A DNA stretch of 64,000 nucleotides from Bidens hawaiensis (Eukaryota > Streptophyta > Magnoliopsida > Asterales > Asteraceae), in assembly GCA_021521415.1 (NCBI GenBank), contig JAIQDT010010036.1, forward strand, positions 1 through 64,000. The letters are read 5' to 3'. This document shows, in pieces, positions 1-9,104 of the stretch (position 1 is the stretch's first letter; every line of letters starts with the position of its first letter). The notes under the pieces are model-generated. The model saw only the letters and a program-made list of their open reading frames with translations. It was not told where the DNA came from and did no database searches. A program made the position numbers and the translations under genes.

Positions 1-112
1 CAGCGTTTACGTTAAGTGTTTTGCGTAACCACGTTACGGCGTTTAAGCGTTTTGCGTAACCACGTTACGGCGTTTTGCGTAACCACGTTACGGCGTTTTG
101 CGTTACCAGATA
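1..112. repeat. Tandem repeat with internal hairpin
   Basis: About four units of 23-30 bp, each with the inverted repeat CGTAAC-CAC-GTTACG. The array runs off the left edge of the window, so the copy number is a minimum. Confidence 0.75.
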
Positions 113-2349
113 ATGTTATGTCAAATTATATATCGATAGGTAGCTAATCTATACAACAAGTATTACTAAGTGGTTCGACACCGAAGCTGACTGTTTATCA
201 AGTGCCCGTCACCAGGTCAATCCAGCCCATGGTAAGTGTTAGCCAAAATTACACCCACTCAACCTCCAGTTGAGCTTAGCGTCGGGTGGGGTTTGTCAAA
301 CCCAGTAGTACTACTCAACAGTGACTCGCTATTCTAAATATTAACCGGTTCGATGTGTGGGACTTCAAATGTTACGTTTGCCGCTTAGTCTTTACAAGTG
401 ATATATAATTTATAACAAAATCTTAAATATGCGTTTATCTCAAAAATGCGTTTATCGGAGTATGTTATCTCCCCCAAGTGAAAAACGTTTGAAAACAGTT
501 TAAGAGTGGGGTAAGTGAACTCACTGTTTGCGAAGAATATCCCGAATTAGATCACCAAGTGATGCGCGTCGTAGAAACTCTCTAGCGTTCTAAATAACAA
601 AGAGATTTTCTAAGTATCGGTATGTTTAACGAGTCTCTAGACTCGGCACATAATACCTATGCACGTAACATGTTTCGTGTTTCGTTTGTGAATCGTGTGT
701 GACTTAAACAAGTACAATTGTGATACGATACGTGAGTGAACAATTACTTTTGTGTCATGTATTAATAACATACTTTACTAGCAATTATCCCCGTAAGGGC
801 ATTTTGGTCAACAAATAACAATTACTAGCCATTATTCCCCATAAGGGCAATTTGGTCAAATCATGGCAATCAATTTGCAACTATTCCCCGCAAGGGTATT
901 TTGGTCAAAACATAACAATTATATAAGAAATATCATATTTCATGCATTTATACACAACTCAGCAGCTAGTTTCACTGTGACAGAATTTCTACTTGAAAGA
1001 TTGTACTATTTCACCGATCATATCATCTCAATTAATTCACCAAAAATCACCACCGAAACATACATGTCTTAGGTTTCCAGAACATATTTTATCTTATTTT
1101 TATTCCATATAGATTTCTCATAATGATCAAAACACTACAGTAAACTCATATCAGTCAGATTCATGCGCAACAGAATGTTATTTGCAATTCCCGTTAAACG
1201 AAAAATCCAATAAATGCAAGACCACTTGGGTTTGGTTCCTAACTCAATGAGTCAACTTCCAGAAGTGGAACCAACCCAATTGGTCTCGTAGTTCATGAGA
1301 TATAACGTTTACAACATAACCTAACAGCAGGTCTAACAGCTCAGCTTTGCACAACGTTTTTGTAAAATCATAAAAGTAAACTTCTACTTGTCCAAAAATT
1401 ACAAACTTATACTTTATAGAAACTAGACTCAACCTAGTTTACTGCAGTACCCACAATCTCAACCAATTTTCACGTTTACACTTCGTTACAGTCACTTAAA
1501 CATCGTATACACATTCTGTCCAGAATCTGTTCACATCAAAACTCAACAATTTAACTATCTATGGACCATAAATCAATCATATAACATGCTAGACACTACA
1601 ACCACTATCCATGCATATCAATTACACCATACATACAAGATTAGGGTTTGTGTTTTAACTCAAATCAAAGACAACAATCAATCAAGCAACAACATCAATA
1701 CTAGTTATCAATCATCATGAATTCAACAACCATCATGTTAACTCATACATACATATAAAAATCGGCTGCCTAGGGTTCTTAATTAACCCATTAAACATCA
1801 AAATTAAACAACAAGAAGGTAAAGGATGATCAATTATACCTTCCTAGCACCTAGTTCTTGGATTAAACACTTGATTAGGGCTTGTATGTGTGTGTGCTTG
1901 TGGACGGCAGCCAAGAGGGAGCAAGGGAGGGGCCGATCGGAGCTTGTAGGTTTATAATAATAAGTTAGGGTTAAGTGTTAAGGTTATATTTATAGATATA
2001 CAAGTTACACTCTAGTCCCTCTACTTTCAAGTGTTGTTTTTCTAGCCTAACTAGCTTGTTTTCGTCTTGAGTTAACGTTTATAATCATGTTATCACATAA
2101 CACATAAGTCTAACACATAATTATCACATAATTATTGTTTTGACGTTTTTCGTTTATTTATCAATCGTTTGCGTCAACTCGTTTGCGTTTCGGTGCAAAT
2201 CCCGAAAGACTACACATGTAGTAAGTGTTAAGCGTCATTTAAACCCTAGTTTAAATGTAATGATGTGTGCGTTATAGATTCAATGATCTTAAAGTTTGAA
2301 TTGACGGAGTTGAGTTAACGGAGTTAACCTGAAATTGACGATTGTCACA
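1..2349 (-). mobile_element. Truncated LTR of a Ty3/gypsy-like element
   Basis: Read on the minus strand, this stretch begins at 2349 with TGTGACAATCG. That is close to the start of the LTR ending at 6529 (TGTGACATTCG), so I take it as an LTR of the same broad family, cut by the left edge of the window. A TATA-like run lies near 1985-2005 (minus sense), followed by a leader-like GC-rich stretch near 1905-1945, as expected for the U3/R part of an LTR. It has no long open frame. A three-unit repeat containing CCCCGTAAGGGCATTTTGGTCAA-like blocks lies at about 785-925. No target duplication or convincing polypurine tract could be placed, so whether this is a 3' LTR or a solo LTR is open. Confidence 0.5.
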
Positions 2350-2825
2350 ATAAATCAGAATACGTCATGTCAAAACACTAGTCCACGAAATTACCGTAGT
2401 TCTATTGTTTTTAACATCGAAAATTAGGATAGCGGGCGGAACGCTCGCATTCGACAACTTAAAGTGGTCATCTCATATGAGACAATTTTTAAGGAGATTT
2501 TAAACAACGGGATCCAAGTTAAGCTCGTGATCCATAAAACACAATAAAAACTAATGTTTTTGCGTTCTAGGGTAAGGATACCTTGGAGTACTATGAAAGT
2601 GTGTGTATGTGTATATATAAAATTAAACAAAAGTAAGGTAAGGATACTATAGTATTTTTCGAGTATTTGTGTATATATGCGATTTGATGAAACAAATAAG
2701 TATATAAATACACAAGTGTATTGAACAATCAAGTAGGGTAAACACGTATAGGAAACACGTATAAGGACCCTAAAGTAAAGACTATACTAGGTCGTTACGT
2801 CTAACCACCTATCCTATAGTCTTGT
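2350..2825. other. Non-coding spacer between two LTRs
   Basis: About 480 bp between the truncated LTR on the left and the primer-binding site on the right. The open frame at 2424-2732 (minus) has no recognisable motif and low-complexity content, so I do not call it a gene. If both LTRs belonged to one element, this would be a very short internal region without gag or pol. The LTR sequences differ too much for that to be certain. Confidence 0.4.
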
Positions 2826-2839
2826 GGCTCTGATACCAA
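2826..2839 (-). other. Primer-binding site (tRNA-iMet type)
   Basis: On the minus strand this reads TTGGTATCAGAGCC, the usual plant retrotransposon primer site complementary to the 3' end of initiator-methionine tRNA. It lies two bases from the LTR end at 2842, which fixes that LTR as a 5' LTR of a minus-strand element. Confidence 0.85.
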
Positions 2840-3941
2840 TCTGGCACACCTTGACCAAAGGCGGAACATGCCGGGGTGCAACCGATTGCCCAAAACACAA
2901 GACACTATTAAAGTGAAAATATTTAATCAACTCATTTATTTCACAAATCAATAAAAAACACATCTTGGTCACAAACAAATTGAACACAAGTAAACAAATA
3001 TATTGTTCGTTTTACTAATATCCTAATAGTCTTGGTAACGTTTTCCGTCGAGTCCTCAAGTCGATAAAAGTCAAACCTGTAACAATGCATAAAATAATAT
3101 TTTGTCAACACGTATGTTGGTGATCAATTTCATAGTTTGAGTATATATAATTTGAGCGAAATCCACAAACGTATATGAGACTATAAATAAAAGCATCAAT
3201 CGTGGCATATAAAACATATGTAAATGAGGATCCTTTCTACTCGGTAACAACCGACATACTCGGATAATGAGGCCCTATTCTACTAGCACAAGGCTAAGTA
3301 GTTAGGGGAGCGTATGATCATACTTAATGAGGCTCAACAACAACATAAAAATAAACACTCGCGCACGTAAAGCATATGAGGCATATAACACACAAAAGAG
3401 CAAGTATTCCAAGTATCATATACCCTAAAGTTTTTGGTTTGAGAAAAGTGTATAATAAATCATTATTGTTTTGAATAAGTATGCATGTTACCCCCCAAAA
3501 CATAAAAGGGAAAACGGAGGATGAAATGTACTCACCTCGATTGACGAATCGAGAAATAATAAATGATCGAAATGTAGAAAGCTTGCGAACGAAACGAACG
3601 AATCCAACTTGAAAGCTAAATGAAAACGAATAAATAAAATATATTAATGAACTTGAACTTTAGTTGAAACTTCATTGGAAACATTGAACGAAAAGGTTCG
3701 GTTGTAAATCGGATTACCGGTTAGTTTGTAAATGATTAGGGACTCACACTTAATTGATAATTTAAAATAATATAATATTATTTTATTAGGCTTTTAAATA
3801 ACTATAAACCAATATTAAATAGAAACGAGACGGGTTTTAAATCAAGAGCTCGGTTGTATAAAAATGAATAGATAATAAAGCTTATAATGATGTTATTAAC
3901 TATAAAGATAGAAATGATAATAATGATTTTAAAATATGTTT

Positions 3942-3975
<34 letters not shown>

Positions 3976-4104
3976 GATATATAAGATAATGATGTTAATA
4001 ATAATAACAATAATTATTTTAATAATACTAATATAGTATAATAATTATAACAATGATTATTATTAATAATACAATTATTAATAGTTATAGAATAGAAATT
4101 TTGG

Positions 4105-4113
4105 TATTAATTA
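4105..4113. repeat. 9-bp target site duplication, left
   Basis: tattaatta, repeated exactly at 5222-5230. A 9-bp duplication is the hallmark of Mutator-superfamily insertion. Confidence 0.95.
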
Positions 4114-5221
4114 GGAAAATTGGTTTTAAATACTCCCAACTACGATGTGTTGGCAAATAACATGCCCAATTTTACACTTGGTTGGTGATGATCCAAACTA
4201 AAAAGGTATTTGTTTTTAACAGTCTGTGACTAACGGATTCATAACTCCGTTAGTATGATGCTGAGTTGGCCATCTTAGCTGTTAAAACCATCTGACGTGG
4301 AACGCTTACGTGGTTGTGAACTCTTTATAAACATCAGTGACATAATTGAACAAAATTAATTATAACCCTAAAATCACCCAATTGAGCAACTGAAGAACCC
4401 TAAAATACCCAATTGAGTGGCCGTTCACTCATCAACGACTCATCCTTTGCCGTTAAAGTTATTAAAAAACCGTCCACTACAGATCCGTCAATGGAGCCAC
4501 GTGTAGTCCGTGAAGTGGCCGCTATGCAGCGGCTGAATCACCTCAACATACTCAAACTACACGAGGTGTTAGCAACAAAAACGAAAATTTATCAAGTTAT
4601 GGAGCTTGCCGCTAGCGGTGAGTTGTTCACGCAGCTCGCACGCCTGTGTACGGATGAAGGAAGCCACGGCACAACGGTTTTTTCAACAGATTATTTCGAC
4701 GCTGCATTTCTGTCACCAGAACGGTGTAACTCACCGAGATTTGAAGCCACAGAATTTGCTCATGGATGACTATGGTAATTTGGGGATATCGGATTTCGGA
4801 CTGTCGGCGTTGCTTGAGTCGTGTAAAGATGGGCTTTTATACACGGTGTGTGGGACTCCGGCGTACACTGCATCAGAGATTGTTTGTAGGAAAGGGTATA
4901 ACAGCTAGGATTCTTTAGTTGCTCAGTTGGGTGATTTTAGGGTTATTCAGTTACTCAATTGGGTGGTTTTGGGTTATGATTTTGTTCAATTATGTCACTG
5001 ATGTTTATAAAGAGTTCACAGCCACGTAAGCGTTCCACGTCAGATGGTTATTAACAGCTAGGATGGCCAACTCAACATCACACTAACGGAGTTATGAATC
5101 AGTTAGTCACGGACTGTTAAAAACAAATACCTCTTTAGTTTGGACCATCACCAGCCAAGTGTAAAGTTGGGCCTGTTATTTGCCAACACATTATAATTGG
5201 GGTATTTAAAACCAATTTTCC
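4114..5221 (+). mobile_element. Pack-MULE (Mutator-like element with captured kinase gene)
   Basis: The element is 1108 bp long. It has terminal inverted repeats of roughly 285-300 bp (left arm 4114 to about 4400, right arm about 4925 to 5221) that start GGAAAATTGGTTTTAAATAC at both ends. The arms match over almost their full length with small indels. Perfect 9-bp duplications (tattaatta) flank it. There is no transposase, and the interior is almost entirely a fragment of a protein kinase gene. Non-autonomous Mutator-like elements carrying host gene pieces are called Pack-MULEs. The element sits inside a retrotransposon LTR, so it jumped after that LTR arrived. Confidence 0.93.
4413..4908 (+). 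pseudogene. Captured CIPK/SnRK3-type kinase domain fragment
   Basis: This is a piece of a Ser/Thr kinase catalytic domain of the CBL-interacting protein kinase type, normally a calcium-sensor-regulated kinase. The first frame (4413 on) shows the VAIK-like FAVKVIKK, a C-helix segment with REVAAM, and the hinge [12 protein letters not shown]. The second frame (used from about 4650) shows [10 protein letters not shown], the magnesium-binding SDFGLSAL and the CGTPAYTA activation-segment end. The wording around [19 protein letters not shown] resembles the intronless CIPK4/CIPK7 group, from memory. Breaks: a frameshift near 4650, APE changed to ASE at 4866-4874, no complete glycine-rich loop, and a TAG stop at 4906-4908 that removes the C-lobe, the NAF/FISL motif and the regulatory domain. 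It cannot make an active kinase. Antisense or small-RNA effects on the parent gene are possible but only inferred. Confidence 0.88.
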
Positions 5222-5246
5222 TATTAATTATAATGTTGTTGATAAA

Positions 5247-5247
<1 letters not shown>

Positions 5248-5290
<43 letters not shown>
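5248..5290. repeat. (AAT)n microsatellite
   Basis: A run of about 14 ATA/AAT triplets immediately right of the MULE, inside the host LTR. Confidence 0.95.
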
Positions 5291-5293
<3 letters not shown>

Positions 5294-5859
5294 TAATAAA
5301 TAATATTGATAGTAAATAATGATACCACTCTCGATGTCGGTTCGAGTTCTAAACGAGTTCACAAAATAAATATTGCTAATAATAAATGATAAAATATAAT
5401 TTTAATAAATAATAATAATATGATCTTTAATAGTAATATTAACAACTTTAATATTTATAAGAATAATGATACTAATAATAATAATAATAATTGTTAAAAA
5501 TAATGAGTTTTATATATTTAAATAACTTTATACTAATTATACGACTTCTAACTACGATAACACAAAAATAGGTTTAAACGTGGGACTCGAACTCGGGTCT
5601 TGACGAGACTACTCAACAATCTAATCCCGAAACACAATTTATTAACAATCTAATTCTATATTTTATATAACAATTTATAACCAAACTTTTCCCCAATACA
5701 AAACAACACTATATCCAATCCAACTCGTTTCAAAGTATATAACAAACAAATATATCCGATTATTAACAATTTAAATCCGACAATCGATATATGAAAAATT
5801 AATAATAACAAAACCCAAATTAAATTGTACCTATTATATGTTCACGAGTCGAAACTGCT

Positions 5860-5942
5860 GGAGAGAGAGAGAGAGAGAGGCGGCTGAGAGAGAGAGAGAG
5901 CCGAAGAGAGAGAGTGAGAGAGACGAGAGAGATAGAGAGATA
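5860..5942. repeat. (GA)n-rich microsatellite in LTR
   Basis: Imperfect GA repeats interrupted by GCCGAA, GTG and GAT units. The overlapping open frames on both strands come from this low-complexity run and the GC-rich leader beside it, so they are not called as genes. Confidence 0.9.
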
Positions 5943-6529
5943 GACGTAACGGAGCGCCGACGGCCGGTTTTCCGGTCGCCGGAAAAACGTGCAGGTGAAG
6001 GAGGGTGTTGCGGGGTTGCCGGAAAGCCGAGAGAAAAATGGAGAGTGGTGGTGGTGCGTCGGAGGTACACGTGGGAGAGGTGTTGCAGCGGTGGTGGGGT
6101 GGCTGAGATGGTGACGCGATGGGAGGTGGTAGCCGGAGGTGGTGTTGGCCGATGTGCTCGCCGGAGGTCGTGGCCAGAGGCGCCGTCGCCGGAAAACGGC
6201 TAGAAGAAGAAGATGGGTGTGGGTTAATATGTTAGGGTTAGGTTTTATGTGTTTATATATGTATGCATATTTTCACAAAAGGCCCTCCAAGTTTCAATAA
6301 ATGTGTAATACGAGTTTAAAAGGTTTCCAAAGCTTAGAACGAGTTTACAAAAATCAGTTTTATGTTTTTCTTAACGATAGTATAATATGACAAACATCGT
6401 TTTATGGCCGGGGTATATAATAATATTATACAATATTTAAATAAAGTTTTAAAAGTATTGAGTCGGGTTTACAATGTGAAAGTTTACAAAACGAATATAA
6501 ATCGAGACTCAAATTTGACGAATGTCACA

Positions 6530-7187
6530 ACCATAACCCACGCCTCCTTCCCCGCCCTGTAAACCCTTTTCTCGATCAATCGGGGCTCTGACATTATCTT
6601 AACCGCATGTAATCTTTTACTCTTTCTAGATTTGAGAATAGTGAAGCCAACCCACCAATTATTGATAGATTTCGTCCTAGTTTATTTTAAATAAATTATG
6701 TAAAAAGTGTCCTAAAATGTATAAAATAAAAGTTATTAAAAACTGTGTGTGGTTAATGAAGCTTCTATGAAGGCGTTTGCACCATGTGTCGCCACGTCAC
6801 CTTAAGGGGGGATTTGTTTTTTATAAAACAAAATGTAGCGGGTGGGAGCCCCTACCAATCATTATTAGCTCATTTTGTTATTATTTTTTTCATTTTTTAA
6901 TAAAAATAAAGTAAATAAACAAAGAAAATTTCATAAAATAAGATTAATAAATAAAATACATTAAAATGAACAACCACATTAAAATTTAGAAAAAAATAAG
7001 AAAACAAAACTATAATAAACAAAAACCCTTTTCACCATAACCCATGCCTCCTTCCCCGCCCTGCAAACCCTTTTCTCGATCATTCGAGGCTCCGACATCA
7101 TCTTAATCGCAGATAATCTTTTACTCTTTTTAGATTTGAGAATAGTGAAGCCAACCCACCAATTATTGATAGGTTTCGTCCTAGTTT
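6530..7187. repeat. Direct duplication of about 154 bp
   Basis: The block at 6530-6683 (accataacccacgcctcc...gtcctagttt) is repeated at 7034-7187 with roughly 10 substitutions and small indels. Between the copies (6684-7033) lies AT-rich sequence with no recognisable gene. The left copy abuts the LTR end at 6529, so the LTR inserted at its edge. I cannot tell whether the pair are the long direct repeats of an unrecognised element or a simple segmental duplication. Confidence 0.8.
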
Positions 7188-7268
7188 CCCCCATCCGGCG
7201 CTATGCCTGAAGCGCTCTCACCCCCCACCCACCCACTCCCTCCAAAACGCCCACTACGTACAGTCTAA

Positions 7269-9104
7269 GGCTAAGGGTAATGGGGCTTGGTTGAGCCCCA
7301 GGTGAGCCAAGAAAAATCTGACACGTAGGCGATGACATGGCCATGGATCAAGCCCCTCAACCAAGCCCCAGAGGGTGTAGTGGTCCAGGTGAGCAGAGGC
7401 TTAATCCAGTTTTTTATTTATTTAATTATTTTAAATAATACATTAAATAATAATATAAAACATTACATTAATAATAATAAAAAACATTACGTTGATACTA
7501 GTCTAATACAAGATCATTGGGTCTTCTATCCCACAAATGCTCGACCAACTCATGCCAAACGTTGCCATGTAACTCACGGCTCTTGATGATATTTATGTTG
7601 GCGAGTCGTTGTTCATTGGTGATCGTCGATTCTTGTCTTGGAATATCACCTTGGTAGTTTTGACAAATAGTTTTACCCTCGTCTTCTAGTACCATGTTAT
7701 GTAGGATTATACACGTGATGACGACTTCTGTTATCTTCTCCCTTGTCCAAAATCTTATTGTATTCGCCAACATTGCCCATCTTTTCTTTAAGACTCCAAA
7801 CGCCCTTTCAATATCTTTCCTTGCCGATTCTTGTTTCTTCGTGAAGTACTTTCGTTTGTCAGAAACTGGAGCCGCGTAAGCTTGAACAAGTATCCCCCAT
7901 TCGTTGTAAATACCATCAACGAGGTAGTACCCGTACTTGAAATGTTCTCCATTTGCAAAAAAAGCTTGAGGAGGTTCTACCCCGTCGATAAGGTCATCGA
8001 TTATCGATGACTGATCGATAACATTGAGGTCATTATTAGACCCGACAACCCCAAAGAACGCATGCCAAATCCAAAGATCCTGTTACGCCGCCGCCTCAAG
8101 TACGATAGTAGGGCCGGGGTGATCACCTCGATGGAATTGACCTCGCCAAGCAGTGGGACACATAGCCCAACCAACATGCATACAATCAAGGCTACCGAGC
8201 ATCCCGGGGAAACCATGCTTTTCACCGTGCACCTCGTATATGCGTTGGATATCATACATTGTTGGTCTACGTAAGTATCTCCGCTTGTATAGCGACATCA
8301 CCCCTAAATATAATTATTAAAGTTATATAAGTTATGTAAATATTTGAAAAATATATAAACAAACGTAAAAAAAATATATACCTCTACAAAAGTGGTTAAG
8401 CGCATCGCGTCCGGTCTTTTTAGCCATTTGTAGATACCCGTCCAACATGTCCGATCCAACACCATACACTAGTTGTCGAAGAGCGGCGGTAATTTTTTGA
8501 GTAGCCGTGAACCCGGGCTTACCTCTAGCGTCATCCCTTTGTTGAAAATACTCAAAGTGCTCCGGCAAGTCATTTGCTAGACGCATGAATAATCGTCTAG
8601 TCATTTGAAAATGGGTTCTAAAACTATCCTCACCATATGTGGGATTGGGACTAAAATAGTGACGTATCAAAGTCTCGTTAGCGGTCTTTCGATCACGAAT
8701 ACGCGGTTGGCGGAACAATGGGTCTCGGGGGCGATTTTGATCTCTCAAAAAGCTTATCGTCGTTTGAACCGCTTGACAAATGAGTTCGTCTTCTTCGGTA
8801 GAATAGGAAGACGAAGACGATGACGACGATGCCATTTATATATATATAAATAGAAGTTTTGATAGAGAGAATGTATGGTTTGAGTTTTTATAGAAAGTGT
8901 GGATTTGTATTTATAGGTTAAAAAAAAAAATTTAAACTGGCCAACGGTAACGTTGACCAGTCAAACTCCCCTCCAACGGCTATATCTGCCCCGCGACCAC
9001 AGCCACGCCGGCCGGCCGCGCCCTCGCTCACCGGAGGGGTGTAGCGGTGTTCGCGAGTCACGTTGGCGGCCACGCCCACCCCTCACCCCCCACTACCCAC
9101 GGCC
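7269..9104 (-). mobile_element. PIF/Harbinger DNA transposon
   Basis: The left end GGCTAAGGGTAATGGGGC follows taa (7266-7268). The right end, read inward on the minus strand, is GGCCGTGGGTAGTGGGG, so imperfect terminal inverted repeats are present. The left end also matches the start of the separate Harbinger fragment at 58329 (GGCTGAGGGGTGTGGGGC after tta). A 3-bp TTA/TAA target duplication is typical of the family. Here the right side reads tga, so that copy has probably mutated. The element is about 1.84 kb and carries a two-exon transposase on the minus strand. No separate Myb-like ORF is visible, so it would depend on another element for that function. Confidence 0.75.
7498..8835 (-). 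pseudogene. Harbinger (HARBI1/ALP1-like) transposase, one stop codon
   Basis: This is a DDE_4-type transposase that would cut and paste Harbinger DNA. Exon 1 is 8835-8382 (Ser-rich start, then a helical domain with RLFMRLANDLPEHF). An intron (8381-8304, gt...ag on the minus strand) joins in phase to exon 2, 8303-7498. Exon 2 shows GMLGSLDCMH with the first catalytic Asp, YYLVDGIYNEW with the second, and ARKDIERAFGVLKKRW with the Glu, and ends ILHNMVLEDE...LVLD. The length (about 420 codons) is normal. The only clear break is an in-frame TAA at 8083-8085, where the family normally has Ser before QDLWIWHAFF. Two more positions look degraded: MHVGWAMCP replaces the usual MHWEWKNCP-like run. I therefore call it a recent pseudogene. 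Read-through or a host-domesticated paralogue cannot be excluded. Confidence 0.85.

Larger units (their letters stand above)
2842..6529 (-). mobile_element. 5' LTR of a Ty3/gypsy-like element, split by a MULE
   Basis: In minus sense the LTR starts TGTGACATTCG at 6529 and ends GGTGTGCCA at 2842, directly before the primer-binding site. Subtracting the nested MULE and its 9-bp duplication leaves about 2.57 kb. Its 3' part (2842-3540) is clearly related to the solo LTR at 53608-55073, and both share a block with the solo LTR at 26344-29281: the palindrome GTATGATCATAC (here 3312-3323) and CATTATCCGAGTATGT (here 3254-3269, reversed). The AT-rich runs near 3950-3975 and 4000-4080, the AAT repeat and the GA repeat all lie inside it. 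The internal region is not preserved as coding sequence. Confidence 0.75.

Noticed and set aside
5575..5630. tRNA-like B-box in reverse (gggactcgaactcgggtc)
   Set aside because: It lies inside an LTR, with no A-box at suitable distance and no tRNA fold. I treat it as chance or an old SINE trace.
5838..6203. Overlapping frames on both strands in the GA-rich region
   Set aside because: They translate a GA microsatellite and a GC-rich LTR leader (ERERER-type runs) and have no domain.
8001..8274. Short frames overlapping the Harbinger transposase
   Set aside because: They are other-frame shadows of the transposase exon. The true frame continues across the single stop.
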